Shown: piece by piece, positions 11,125-22,304 of the stretch | Position numbering within the stretch: position 1 is the stretch's first letter | How the letters are laid out: every line of letters starts with the position of its first letter | Origin: Anaspis maculata | Lineage: Eukaryota > Arthropoda > Insecta > Coleoptera > Scraptiidae | Assembly: GCA_949128115.1 (NCBI GenBank) | Contig: OX421962.1 | Span: 14,211,262 to 14,275,261, forward strand | Length of the DNA stretch: 64,000 nt | Reading direction: 5' to 3' | The notes under the pieces: generated by a model | The model's input: the letters and a program-made list of their open reading frames with translations, nothing else | The model's database searches: none | What the model was told of the DNA's origin: nothing | Made by a program: the position numbers and the translations under genes

Positions 11125-12160
11125 GGACGAGATTTCATGTCAATGTTCAATGTTGGATTGAATGTTCAATATGCAGATTGCAGTAGTGACTTTCCAAGTT
11201 TGGTTCAGAATCATAAGTCAGTTTTTTCTAAAGGGTTGGGACATTTTAATAAAAATATAATTTCTTTGAAACTAAAAGACAGTCAAGCTACACCCAAATT
11301 TGTAAAAGCTCGACCATTACCCTATGGTTTAAGAGACAAAGTAGAATGTGAGTTGGACAATTTGGTCGAAAATGGTGTTTTGCAGCCAGTGAGTTATTCA
11401 GCCTGGGCAACTCCTATCGTGCTCGTCAACAGGTCAAGTCAGAATTTGCGGTGACTTCAAAGTTACAATCAACCCCTTGCTCGAGAGAGATCAATTCCCA
11501 TTACCTGAAATCGATGACCTTCTTACTAAATTACAGGGCGGAACGGTATTTTCGAAGATTGATTTATCCTAAGCATACGCACAAATTTCTCTCGATGAAA
11601 AGTCAAAAGAACTGGTAACTCATAAGGGTCTTTTCAGATACCAAAGACTCCCTTATGGAGTTTCGCCAGCTTGTGGCAAATTTCAAAAGATAATGTCGCC
11701 ATTGTTGCAAGGGATAGAAGGGTGAGTACATTTTTTGGACGATATTTCAATCAGTTGTAGAAATAAGCACGAGCATTGAGGAAGATTGGATAAAGTACTC
11801 AGTATTTTGGCAGATGCCGGACTCAAAGTGGCTTTGGACAAATGTGATTTCTTGAAAGATAAAGTTTCTTACTTAGGGTTCATGATTGATGAACATAGTT
11901 TGCATCCCATGCCAGATAAAATTTAAGCAATTAGGAATGCATCTGTACCAACAAACGTTCAGCAATTACAGTCAGTTCTCGGGATCATCAATTCTACAGT
12001 AAATTTGTGCTCAATATGTCTACAGTTCTCAGTCCCATGCATAAGCTACTGAAAAAAGATGTGAAATGGTTGTGGTCTAAAGAATGAATTGAAGCTTTCA
12101 ACCAAGTGAAAGAGTTGTTGATGTCTGCAAAAATTTTAGCCCATCACAACCCAAATTAAG
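11125..12160 (+). pseudogene. gypsy-1 reverse transcriptase
   Basis: The RT begins with RPLPYGLRDKVECELDNL and YSAWATPIVLV, then shifts frame near 11435 into a reading with ICGDFKVTINPLL, DQFPLPEIDDLL, VFSKIDLS (catalytic Asp), FRYQRLPYGVSPA and the active-site FLDDISI (about 11737). It is littered with stops and indels (for example TAA within the DLS-AYAQ block near 11570) and a further break near 12000. It copies element RNA in intact relatives. Confidence 0.8.
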
Positions 12161-12162
12161 AA

Positions 12163-12489
12163 TTGCGTTTAACATTTCAACGCAAAAACATTCCACAGAT
12201 AGAACGCGAGGAGCTCTCCATTATCTTTCGTCTTTGCAAATTCAACCAGTACCTTTATGGGCAGCAGTTCACCTTGGTCACTGATAATAAGCCTCTTGTT
12301 GCAATTTTCAACCCGAAAAAAGGTATTCCGGAATTTTCCGCGAACCGTTTGAGGCGATGGGCAGTAATTTTATCTAGTTACAGATATAAAATTGAATACA
12401 TTCCTTCTAAAAGAGGAATGCTGCGAATTTTTTGTCACGGCAACCGATCGAAAATGAAGAAGGTGAAGTTTGGGAAAACGTGGACATAA
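12163..12489 (+). pseudogene. gypsy-1 RNase H
   Basis: The frame contains QIEREELSIIFRLCKFNQYLYG (E of the RNase H helix) then FTLVTDNKPLVAIF (catalytic Asp in TDNKPL) and RLRRWAVILSSYRYKIEYI, a clear gypsy RNase H. This domain degrades RNA in the RNA:DNA hybrid. It lies directly downstream of the RT remnants in the expected order and is followed by the integrase after a frameshift near 12430. Confidence 0.8.
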
Positions 12490-12830
12490 ATTATGTTCAC
12501 TACTTTGCAAATTCGGAAATCACAGTCAATAATTTTGAAGAGATTCAAAAAAATACGGAAATTGACAAATGTTTGAGTGCTGTAATGAGTTTTGTAAGAA
12601 AGAGTTGGCCAAGTACAGCCAAAAAGAACGTCGATTTCAAGGAGTATTACAAAATTTGTAATCAGTTGTCAATCGAAAATAATGTTTTATTATGGAACCA
12701 CCGCATCATAATAATTCCCAAAACGTTGAGAGAGAAAATTCTCTCTCAATTACACATTTCACACTTCGGTATTGTTAAAATGAAAGCACTTGCAAGATGT
12801 CACTTTTTCTGACCTGGTATCAACCAAAAT
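12432..12830 (+). pseudogene. gypsy-1 integrase, N-terminal zinc-binding fragment
   Basis: After an acidic linker the frame reaches ILSQLHISHFGIVKMKALARCHFF, the start of the H-H-C-C zinc domain of gypsy integrase (both His present). A TGA follows in place of the Trp before PGI, and the sequence leaves integrase at about 12830, where TACAGAGTGTTTCAG begins palindrome FB4. The catalytic core, C-terminus and 3' LTR are absent from the window. Confidence 0.75.
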
Positions 12831-14180
12831 ACAGAGTGTTTCAGATTTGAATCGCGTCCTTTCAGGAAGTGATGGAAAACGTCAAAAGAAGTAGAAGAAG
12901 ACTTTCTAAAAAAAATATATAGTATATTGGAAATAGAATATCTGCTGGAATTAATTCAAACAAAAACGATTTTTATATCATGGCTAGCTTTCAGTTCCCT
13001 CTTCAACATATCAAAAGTCCTCAACTCTGGGACTGCTACAAATTAGTATACAGGGTGAAAGTTTATTATTTTTCCTTACTTCCTTTCTCTCTTGGAAAAC
13101 TGATGACTGAAAAATACGGTTTCAGGCTAGTTTGATAGGCCATAGTCTTCCAATAAACATATGAGAAATATACCACCCAGCCACTGCTGTGTAAGAAGTT
13201 ACAGGGTGAAAACTATTTTTCATCTTTAATTTTTTTTCTTGGTGGAACTGATCTAGATTGAAGCCGGTTTCAGTTCTTTTGCAAGCTTATAATCCCATAC
13301 TGAACATATGAGAAGGATACATCCCTGCAACTGCTGCTTTTCAATTTACAGGGTGAAAAGTCATTTTCACGTTTCAATTTTTTTCTTGGTTAAATTGGCT
13401 CACACAACAATTGCGACTGATTTTTCTGTAAACTTGAAGTTTCTAGTCAAACATATCAAAATAATACATTTCTGCTACAGCTACGGTTTTTTTTCTTATA
13501 AATTGGAATGTTTGGGTATATTCGGGTATATTGCATCAAATATTCCAAAAATCTTGGAACGCAGCCAAACATTTAAATTTGTAAATAAAAACGTGGCTGT
13601 AGCAAAAATGTATTATTTTGATATGTTTGACTAGGAGCCTCAAATTTACAGAAAAACCAGTCGCAATTGTTGTGTGAGCCGATTTCATCAAGAAAAAAAT
13701 TGAAACGTGAAAATGACTTTTCACCCTGTAAATTGAAAAACAGCAGATGCAGAGATGTGTCTTCTTTATTTGTTCAGTATGACATTATAAGCTTGCAAAA
13801 GAACTGGAACCGGCTTCAATCTAGATCAGTTCCACCAAGAAAAAAAATTGAAGATGAAAAATACTTTTCACCCCGTAACTTGATACGCAGCAGTTGCTGG
13901 TGGTATATATTTTTTGATGTTTATTGGAAGACTATGGCCTATCAAACTAGCCTAAAACCGTTATTTTCGGTCATCAGTTTTTCAAGAAAAAAATAAAGTA
14001 GAGAAAAATAATAAACTTCCACCCTGTATACTGATTTGTAGCAGTCCCAGAGTTGAGGACTTTTGATATGTTGAAGAAGGGACAGTAAGCTTGCATTGGT
14101 AAAAAAATCGTTTTTGTTTGAATTAATTCCAGCAAAGCACCTATTTTTTTCTATTTCCAATATTATAATATGTCAGAAAC
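12830..14180. mobile_element. Palindrome FB4 with internal ~150-bp tandem units
   Basis: A giant inverted repeat centred near 13545. The paired arms are clearest from about 12915 to 13540 and 13550 to 14172 (for example TATTGGAAATAGAATA with its complement near 14155). Each arm contains three tandem copies of a unit with ACAGGGTGAAAA plus a poly-T tract ending TTTTTTTCTTGG, at about 150-bp spacing. The left terminus TACAGAGTGTTTC abuts broken gypsy-1 integrase. The right terminus is not clean. Nothing is encoded. Confidence 0.8.
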
Positions 14181-14371
14181 GAATAATTACAGAGATATGG
14201 GCGTTCAAAGTTGAACCGTGAAAATCGATTTTTCGTCATAGGTTTAGAACTTCTCAACCGATTTTGTTCCAATTTGAATCAACGGTCACTGAGATAAGTC
14301 TGTATCAAACAATATTAACACGTTCCATCAAAAATTTCCAGGGGCGTGAATAGTTGGAGGTGCCCCCACTT
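14181..14371. other. No feature seen
   Basis: A short AT-rich spacer between palindromes FB4 and FB6. Confidence 0.4.
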
Positions 14372-15100
14372 TTTTCTCCCTATTTTTTTAACCCTCGGGT
14401 AATTTGGTAAATTGATCATATTTCAGAATTTAACGTTCAATTCTAAAGAAAAAGTTACTCCCGCAAAATTTTGATTAGAGGCTTCGTTCTCAAGATATTT
14501 AAAGTTGAAACATTGGAAAACATCTCGAAAACACCACTTTCAAACCCCTACGAATTAAAATCCAAGATAACTAATGATTCCTTTATTGAGATAGGTTTTT
14601 TAGCCCTGGGTTCCACAAAAAAGATAATTCGAGATCAGTTGATTCGCGATTTTTGTTTGTCAATTTGTAGCTCACTGATCAATGGAAATGCTGGTTTATC
14701 TGTCAATAATGTGAAGATGATGGGTCTAGTACAGATTTCAGGCATTTTTTGTGGTAATTCGCATGGCATTTAGTAGAAAAAAGTTCAGTTAATCTGCAAT
14801 CAGATTTGATCGCTGATCATCTTTTTTTGTGGAACTGACGGTAGGTGTTTCAAGTTGCTAAATCATGAGTTTTTGTGGGAAACGAGAAGTGTTCAGGAAA
14901 AATATTTTTTTGGCTCTTAATAGTGGATATTTTGATGCTTGTTTTGATGTGTTTTCCGGAGTTTCAAACGCAAAAATCTTGAGAACAAAGCCTCTAATCA
15001 AAATTTTGCAAGGGTAACTTTTTCTGTGAAATTGAACTAAGAATTCAAAAATGTGAACAACTTACAAAATTACCTCAAGGGGTGAAAAATAGGAGTCAAA
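14372..15100. mobile_element. Foldback FB6 with nested MITE
   Basis: TTTTAACCCTCGGGTAATTT (near 14388) pairs with AAATTACCTCAAGG (about 15070), and the stem continues inward via TTTTGATTAGAGGCTT (about 14468) and AAGCCTCTAATCAAAA (near 14990). A second inverted pair, CCCTGGGTTCCACAAAAAA and TTTTTTTGTGGAACTGAC, nests at about 14603-14845 and resembles the MITE at 4087. The 100-codon ORF spanning the interior is not supported as a gene. Confidence 0.7.
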
Positions 15101-15790
15101 AAGCGTATAGCTTTTGGCATATGGCCTTGTAGGGCGCGCCAAGGGCGTATGGCAAATGCTTCACTGAGAGGTCAGTCACAATGTCGTCAGCGTGAATGTC
15201 AAAAAACGACGGACCGAGATTAGAACCCTGTGGCACACCAGACAGCTGGACAGACTCCTCAGATTGGCAACCGTCGTGCTTGATAATTAAACGCCTATTG
15301 CACAAATATGATCTCAGAAGCTTAATCAAGGAAGAGGAAAGGCCAAAGGAGGATAGCTTGTGCAGCAGAATGTCATGGTTCAGCGTATCAAATGCCCTAG
15401 AGGAGTCGGTATGAAGAACGTCAACCTGACCACCAGAATCCACAACCTCACTGATAAACTAAGTCTTACACAAAAGATCGGTTGTGGTCGACCGACTCTC
15501 ATAAAACCGTGCTAACTCGGAGACATCGACCTGGAGGGATAGCTATAAATGAAAGAATTTAACACAGTTTCAAAAACCTTGCTAAAATTATTCAGGATGG
15601 AAATTAGTCTGTAGTTGGATATGTCACTCCTACTACCCTTCTTGTAAACAGGACAGATACGTGTTTACAATTTACGTCCGGAATTCAGACTTTTTCAGAA
15701 TGAGATTGAACAGGCTGGTTAGTATAGAGGTCCTGCAAAAACCGAACAACAGTCCCTAACAAGTGAAGCAGGTACAAGATCGGGCCCCAC
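15100..15790 (-). pseudogene. Jockey-like LINE reverse transcriptase, catalytic part
   Basis: The minus strand reads VDVLHTDSSRAFDTLNHDILLHKL, then SLIKLLRSYLCNRR and LSGVPQGSNLGPSFF, the canonical blocks of a jockey/CR1-type RT (first catalytic Asp in TDSSRAFD; the usual K of SKAFD is R). The YADD box is represented only by HADDIV, with Tyr replaced by His. Coding breaks off at about 15100, at the edge of FB6. A degenerate stretch to about 15790 joins it to the upstream piece. Confidence 0.8.
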
Positions 15791-15799
15791 CGTCATAGT

Positions 15800-16240
15800 G
15801 GCTTAGATTTTTCTCAAAGCAGCAAGAGCCTGACCCTTCTCCGCCTCGTCAAGCATAAGCAAATTATCCGGTCTCAGAGATTCACCCGTAGGTCGTCCAG
15901 GCGGTGGGTAAGCTGGACTAACATAAGCTGAAGAAAATTGTTTAGCAAACCTATCAGCGACGTCCTGAGGGTTGTACTCGACGCCCTCATAAGACATATT
16001 AGAGGGAATACCCCCGTGCTGCCTCTCTTAGTTGATGTACTTCCAGAAAGTCGACGGATCATGGGTGACGTCACTCTCAATACTGCTGATGTAATTCTTA
16101 TGGCTGATGTCGATTTCCCGCTCAAAAATCTTGCGTAATTCACCAGATCAACGTCCCTTCCACAAGTCACATATTTCCTCCAAACTCGGCCTTTTTGTTT
16201 GATGAAGGAGATTATCTTACCGGTGAACCAAGGTGGATAA
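15800..16240 (-). pseudogene. Jockey-like LINE pre-RT region
   Basis: The minus strand carries PPWFTGKIISFIKQKGRVWRK near 16230-16165 and, after frameshifts, SDVTHDPSTFWKYIN and MSYEGVEYNPQDVADRFAKQF, the typical linker between endonuclease and RT in jockey-like LINEs. Frames shift at least twice. It belongs to the same element as the RT downstream and the endonuclease upstream. Confidence 0.7.
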
Positions 16241-16775
16241 CAAGCAGTTGACTATTTTTTCTAGGAATGTGTCCAGTGAAACGAGAAAGGAGCTTGGAAT
16301 AGAAAATCTCCAAAGTGGTGTCGACATCATCCAGGCGACTCAGAAAACTTCAGTCCACCAAGGCAAGATCGGCATAAAGCGCTACATAATTACCCTTTCT
16401 AAAGTTGAAATCGCCTTCACTCGTGCCGACCGAACAAACCTTTCTCCTCTCAACAGCCCAAGAAAGCTGGACATCCAGGGCAGGACGGTGACCATCCTAA
16501 GGAAAAACCGCCTCTGCAGACTGAGAAACCTGCAAGCTCACACACCAAATCAAGCGTTCTGCCCAAGCCATTTTGCACGGTGTTGTACTGTTGGAGGTTG
16601 GAGAGTTAGCAAAGCTATCGGCTGCAATACGCTTCTAAAAGGAAGTCGATCGCGAGTATTCAGGGATGTTGAAGTCACCCATGGTGACTAAATTGTCAGC
16701 ATCCCAAAGAACGGGAAGAGACGCAAGACCCAAAGATGACTTGAGCTCCTGGTGTCTTGACCGGTAGGTGAGTCT
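16241..16775 (-). pseudogene. Jockey-like LINE endonuclease remnant
   Basis: Minus-strand reading near 16735-16650 gives LPVLWDADNLVTMGDFNIPE. GDFN is a hallmark of apurinic-type (APE) endonucleases of LINEs. Downstream fragments (GDFNFRKGNYVALYADL, DVDTTLEIFYSKLL) connect to the pre-RT region in shifted frames. The N-terminal half of the endonuclease and any ORF1 are not visible, so the copy is 5' truncated at about 16775. Confidence 0.65.
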
Positions 16776-16809
16776 TGATATTTGTCTTGGTCTTGTTCTT
16801 TTTTTTTGT

Positions 16810-17268
16810 GATCCAGAATATAATGGCCTACCGCTCCTCTCTAGCTCATCTTACATTATCGGAAGCTTAGCTGAAATCCCAAGGTTTTCCCATGCTGTTG
16901 ACATATTTTGTGCCTCACAAAGTTTTTATCGACGTCTGGATGCTTACTGCGAGAAGAATGTCCTCTCCTTTTCAAATGCGTTACAGTACCTGAAGTCATT
17001 TTATCAGATTCGTAGATGTCTAAGTCCCCTAAGAATTTTGCTTTTAAAGTGGATGAACCTGCTGAAGCTTGAGGACCTCCAACTTCGTGAGAAATACCGG
17101 GACAGGGTTTTGCAAATCACCCATAAATTTTTTAAGAAAGAAGCGGGAGATGATTTTTCCGTTGTGATGATGAGACTCAGAGACTGTGCCATTCCTTCTG
17201 GTTCAGTAAATGCAGCCTCTACTAACCCCCTCAATTTCATTAGCAGGCAACCTTTACCCATGGGATAA
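16810..17268 (+). CDS. Unrecognised ORF, about 150 aa
   Basis: An open frame to a TAA at 17266-17268, formally starting at 16768 but with its first residues inside LINE sequence. It is leucine-, serine- and arginine-rich with a mostly helical look (REKYRDRVLQITHKFFKKEAG). No signal peptide, metal-binding pattern or family I recognise is present. It is one of the few frames over 150 codons not explained by a transposon arm or polyprotein. It could be an exon of a decayed element, a captured fragment or chance. Confidence 0.25.
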   Translation, partial: DPEYNGLPLLSSSSYIIGSLAEIPRFSHAVDIFCASQSFYRRLDAYCEKNVLSFSNALQYLKSFYQIRRCLSPLRILLLKWMNLLKLEDLQLREKYRDRVLQITHKFFKKEAGDDFSVVMMRLRDCAIPSGSVNAASTNPLNFISRQPLPMG

Positions 17269-17844
17269 CTGAAGGCCTTATCCAGAGATAGAAATATGGG
17301 ACTTAAGAGAGAAAGTGATTTGTGATGCTTACCAGTTCATGGATTATTCCGCTCAATAGGAACTGAAGCTTACCTGAAAACGAAAGATACGAAATTAAAA
17401 TCAGTTTTCACACAGCTTGAAAGTTGTCAAAGAAACCGCTTTCACTCTACTCATACGAGTATAATATACAAATGCGATATGCATTCTCTATTTTTCAAAA
17501 GACTTCATGATAAAAGTCCACGGTATAAGGTATAACCCATAGACTTTTATACCTGACCTGATCTGACTTGACCTGTCCTGACCTGATTTACAATTCGACA
17601 AAACATCTAATTTCATGTAATTTTCTTCTCATGTTTACAATGAACTGGGAAAAATGAAGGTATTTTGCTTGTGGTGATCTGGTATAAAACTTCGTAAAAG
17701 TCTGCGATGCGATGACTTTCTGTCCATCCAGCTGACCATAAAACGGCTCCACCTTCAGCAGAATGACCAGAACTTCTCGCTCAACAGATTTCTACTTTTT
17801 ACTTGTTATGAGGATTATTGTCATTTCGATTACTTCTCATCTTC
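17269..17844. other. Intergenic; short TGACC/TGATC repeat
   Basis: No gene is seen. At about 17548-17586 there is a degenerate run of CCTGA/CTTGACC/CCTGATC pentamer-like repeats. The remainder is AT-rich and without structure I can support. Confidence 0.4.
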
Positions 17845-18360
17845 TTATGTTGTCATGAAACATCTTCGCACCGGGCGCTCAACATCCAGAGCTTCGCGGT
17901 CAATCGTGGAGTAGTTTTTTGCTCGAGGGTAAATCGACAAGTCTTTACCTTTGCTTTCTAAATGAGTGACTGTCGGCGGCCGAAATGATTTCAGTTTTTC
18001 CAGCAGGACATGGAATGTTTCAGTACAATACGAAGCAGATAGAACATTCCGCTGAGTTGCAAAATAGATAATTTTGCTCGGTAGTAGGTCAACGGATTCC
18101 TTCATCGAATTTCTACATATATGCGACTGACCACTTTCCGTTCCGTCAGATTTCAACGAAACATTTGCGCGCCACGCAGAACGGCCAAAGCTTCACGTTC
18201 ATTCGTAGAATTATCTCGCTCTATAGGGTTGATCCATGCATTTTTTCTTGGGAGTGAATCAAACGATTCCCACCTTGACTTATTGTACAACTTATTGCCT
18301 ATGCCTATGACAATGGTAAATTTCTGTTGCTTCCGGATGTAACGAAACATCTCTACGCCG
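17845..18360 (-). repeat. Degenerate RNase H-like modules, locus A
   Basis: The minus strand reads RDNSTNEREALAVLRGAQMF (about 18215-18155) and again KNYSTIDREALDVERPVRRC (about 17912-17855). Both resemble the gypsy RNase H helix (YST.EREALAV) but recur about 300 bp apart with a diverged intermediate unit between them. No RT or integrase flanks them. Similar modules occur at 28829-29020 and 36081-36660. This suggests a repeat family built from tandem RNase H fragments, not an ordinary retroelement. Confidence 0.5.
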
Positions 18361-20177
18361 AGCCTACTTCACGTCAAGCCATTATAACCAATTCGAAAAT
18401 TATTATTTAGGCACAATCTACAAATTGTTCGGGCGTAAAGCAAGTTCTTCAGTGGAAGGTCAAGAGGACGTGAGTTGCATTTGCTGCTGGATGCTGGATA
18501 ATCTACAAAAAAAAAATTGTTTTGAAACTGGAATTGAATCGAGTCAAGCATCAGGCACATTGCCTGCTGGGTATACTCTCTGATGTGTGTGGTAATCGTA
18601 CCAGGATATAGAGTAACGTAATAATTCATCAGGCGTACAGCGCAGGCATAGACGTACGTATACGCCGGGGCGCCCCCTGTGGGATTTTGTAAATCATTCA
18701 TTACAAATTAATTTGAATTTACACGAATCCTCCGGGCATTTCCCTACTGTGTATTTCAATATTGTAAGCATAGTGCTATGGCAAATAGGATTAAAATAAA
18801 CAAAGTGTGTTCAACGTGCGATGGGTGTATTATTTGAGGCGCGCACTATGTGTAATGCCCCGATTAATTAAGTCACCGCAGAAGTTCTATTTACCCAGCC
18901 ATTCCAGCCGAAACTATATACTCTCGCAGAGGACTGGAGTACCTAAGCGGAAAGGAGCGAGAGCAGAGGAGAACTCTCATCCGCATCTCTCGCTGTTTCT
19001 CCCCAGATTCGAATTAGGAGATTTGTGACACACAGGCCCGGGATGTTTGCGCCCCGGGTCAAATTTGATCCGGTCTGGTCTCCAATTTTAGTATCCATCC
19101 ATGGCGCACGATAACATTCAATTCGGAATATTATATGCGCCGCATCGCCGTTTTGATGGTGAACCTGAAAGGTATTGCAAAAACTTTCTGCGGGCATTTT
19201 CGCATCAATAACTCACGAGTTGGCGTTTAGGGCGCAATCAAGCTGAAAACAGTTTTAAGTGGTGGAGCAGTTGTCATCTCGAGTGGCTTTGCCTCAATAC
19301 TATAGGCGATTCACATTTTAAAAACGCCACCTGGTGTAGAGCTCGGTACTTTATCCTGCAGGGATTTTTTGAGAGGAGCACATACTTGGACGTCTAGTAG
19401 CCTAGGTAGGCACTAGTAGATACCTGCAATACCCACATCAATGACATGAAATTTGACAAATATGAATAATGTAAAAGGGGGTTTGCTGTTGTGTCCCGTA
19501 TTTGATCTTGTGGCTGGCGTATTTAGCAGGCTAGTAGTAGATCTAGTTCCAGAGGTGAGAGGCTGGAAGATTGCGCTACCAAATTGCAGTCGTGGTGGAA
19601 AAATTGGGACACCGGTGACATTACACCTTCCTCAGGCAGATGCAAGCATGGTATGCTGCTTTGCCAGTAGCTCTCGCCCCTGCCATTCCTGCCATTTCGT
19701 GCCTGCTGATTGATCTCCCAATCCCCAATGGATCACAAAGCGAGCCTAAACCTGGATCTTGACAGTGTGGGGATACAACAAACGTTTGCGTCCCAATTAC
19801 AATGGTAGCGAACTGTAAAATATAGATTGCGGATCTCCATGTAAGGTCTAAGCAGAAAATCTTGAGAAAAAGGAGACTGCAACGCAGCCAGACCAAGCGG
19901 TGACCTTTTCAGGCGTGCCAACAGTTGGTCTGTGCGGGGGACTCGGTCCACAGTCGTTGTTGCTGTTCCTTGGGTGAAAGCTAAATGCAGCTTTCAGATG
20001 ATGCAGAAAAAGGTCTGCGACGACTCTGGTCATCAATGTAAGGACCAATAAAGAGCCTGCTGGGTCCCAATGGTTCACAGAAATAAAAGTTTGCTTGTAG
20101 TGGACTGCACAAGACAGCAAAGTGACAGTTTTGACGTGTCTCCAATTTCAAAACGGTCAACGCCATATGATAGAACA
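18361..20177. other. Intergenic, no gene identified
   Basis: About 1.8 kb of mixed composition. Short open frames on both strands (for example minus-strand frames 19621-20120) have no recognisable content. I see no repeat pairing. TAAGTCACCGCAGAAGTTC at about 18867 resembles TTAGGTCACCGCAGAACTT near 27129, a possible shared dispersed sequence. Confidence 0.4.
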
Positions 20178-21139
20178 TATAATCAATTTCACGGCTATCT
20201 GCATTAGAGCAAGCAATGGAAAAATTATTTTTTGTTGGTAGGAATGAGTAGAAATCATAACCGTCGTCGCAGAAGGTTTGTGTAAATGTGGTAAGTGAAA
20301 AGGTTAGGTTTTGTGGCAGATGTCACCCGTCGCGCGGTGTGATGCACGTCAAGTCAAAATGTTCAGTTTATTTGGGGAAAACAGATAAACGCGTGTTTCT
20401 CGGAGTGTAAATTTGCTGGACACCGTCTTCACGGGTTGGGGGGCTCTTTGCTTGTGCTTTGGTAGTGGCGGCCAGTGAGTCAGTGCATAAAATGACGCCA
20501 AAGGAAGTCAGCGGCAGCACTAAAGGGAATTAGGACTGATAGTAGGAAGTACTACGTGCTCTACAACACTAAAACAGCATACAAGCCAGAAGAAGATGTA
20601 GAAGGGAATACATACATGAAATGGTCAATAATTTCATGTTGAGAAGATCTTCCAACACAGAGTGTACTCACGCGTCGTGTCTCGACTGCCTTGTCTTGTA
20701 CAGTGCAACTCCATAAATCAATGTCCATGGAAGCGAATTTTCTCAACCTCACTGGAGCCACTGGACAGGCATTTTCATTGAATTTTCTTCCCTTTAGTGC
20801 TGCCGCTGACTTCCTTTGGCGTCATTTTATACACTGGCTCACTGGCCGCCACTACCAGAGCACAAGCAAAGAGCCACCAACCCGTGGAGACGGTGTCCAG
20901 CAAATTTACACTCCGAGGAACACGCTTTTATCTGTTTTCCCCAATAAAACTAAACATTTTGACTTGACGTGCATCACACCGCGCGACGGGTGACATCTGC
21001 CACAATACCTAACCTTTTCACATACCACATTTACACAAACTATCTGCGACGACGGTTATGGATTCCTACTCATTCCTACCAACAAAAAATATTTTTTCCA
21101 TAGCTTGCTCTAATGCAGATAGCCGTGAAATTGATTATA
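20178..21139. mobile_element. Foldback FB8
   Basis: TATAATCAATTTCACGGCTA (20178) pairs with TAGCCGTGAAATTGATTATA (to 21139). The ~355-bp arms (20178-20530 and about 20786-21139) are roughly 95 percent similar by eye and enclose about 255 bp of unpaired spacer. The spacer includes a short hairpin (ATGAAATGGTCAATAATTTCAT). The high arm similarity implies a relatively recent origin. The ORF at 20691-20993 runs through the arm and is not a gene. Confidence 0.85.
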
Positions 21140-21732
21140 TCTTTGGCTACAAAGTGCCTACAGGGCCAAGGCATCATTCACATAGAAGACAATATACAGG
21201 GTGAGAAAGGAAGATGTGTCGAACAGGATAGTTTTCAATCGTCCGTTACTTTGTTGAAAAAAATTGTAGATTTTTGCCAATGCTATTTTTGGAAAGCCCG
21301 TATCAATATCTCGAAATACGTTTTTTATGTAAATTCTCTAGTCGACCACATTATTGACTCAAATTTGGCAGAAGCGTATAATCTTATCACAGAAACCGTC
21401 CCTTGATAAAACTTGTAGTCACTGACCCCTAGGGAGACTACTTCCGGTCAGTGACTGGTACCCCCTTAAGGTCGGGCCGAAATGGCACATGGTGAGTTGA
21501 TACAGCAAACATTTATTAAATCGCGGTGGCTCTGCAGTAACCATGTGTCACATCACACATTCACGTGCCCCCACACGTTATGTTCCAGGGGCTATTTCAC
21601 TCAAAGAGTAAGAAATTGCTAACTCGAGAACGAATCAACACAGGGCCAAAAAATTTCTTTCACATTGCATTGGATATAGCAGCGAACATTTTTAGCAAAA
21701 TAAAGACGTTTTTTAGACTCTTGATCAAGGGT
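21140..21732. other. Intergenic, single TACAGGGTG end
   Basis: No gene is supported. An orphan TACAGGGTGAGAAAGG at about 21196 matches the foldback terminus class but has no partner nearby. An ORF of 97 codons from 21113 overlaps the FB8 arm and is not convincing. Confidence 0.35.
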
Positions 21733-21829
21733 GACCGGAAAATTTTGACGTCTCCAGACAAAATATTGAAAAAAAAAACAGACAAAAAATTTTATTGAGA
21801 AAAATGAAACAAACAATTGATTATTACTT

Positions 21830-22075
21830 AATATCGCGTGGGCCCTCCAGTTGGCGGACAACTTCCTGGCATCGCCGTGGCATACTTGAGATTAAGTTAT
21901 TAATCTCCTCTTGGGGTATTTCTGTCATTGACACAGCAGGACTTCGCGAAGTTCAGCCACTCTTTCTGGACTGAGAAAACGTCGCATAAGGGCTCTCTTT
22001 AACATGTCTCAGACATGTTCAATGGGGTTGAGGTCGAATGATAGAGGAGGTACTTGCGTTTTCGAAGGGATGTCT
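21830..22075 (-). pseudogene. Tc1-like transposase, C-terminal catalytic end
   Basis: The minus strand reads SFDLNPIEHV, a stop, then DMLKRALMRRFLSPERVAELRE. DLNPIEHVWD is the signature that carries the third catalytic acidic residue of Tc1 transposases; here the Trp codon has become TGA. It ends WRAHAILSNN near 21825. The middle of the protein, with the first two catalytic aspartates, is deleted. Confidence 0.75.
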
Positions 22076-22079
22076 TCCA

Positions 22080-22304
22080 CAATTCTGTATAATCAAACGA
22101 TCTTGTCTAGGGGTTGTTTTTCTTCTTCGGCCTGAACCATCCCTCTTGTCAACGCTTCCCGTTGCCCAATGTTCTGCTAGAGGCCTTGACAACACACTTT
22201 AGCTTGTACCAAGTTCTTGGGCAATATCCGTCCGTCGCATACCAGCTACAGACATACTAATAGCTCTGTTGGCTTGATCGTTGCTCAGAAGTCTTCTTTC
22301 CATG
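22080..22304 (-). pseudogene. Tc1-like transposase, N-terminal DNA-binding part
   Basis: An ATG at 22304-22302 starts MERRLLSNDQANRAISMSVAG, followed by GMRRTDIAQELGTS, a helix-turn-helix as in Tc1 transposases, and then SVDKRDGSGRRRKTTPRQD, a GRPR-like basic linker. One TAG interrupts after ELGTS. The reading ends at about 22085 at the deletion joint. In an intact element this domain binds the terminal repeats. Confidence 0.7.

Noticed and set aside
19621..20120. Minus-strand ORFs of 65-91 codons
   Set aside because: They overlap in several frames, show no motif and run into the FB8 edge.
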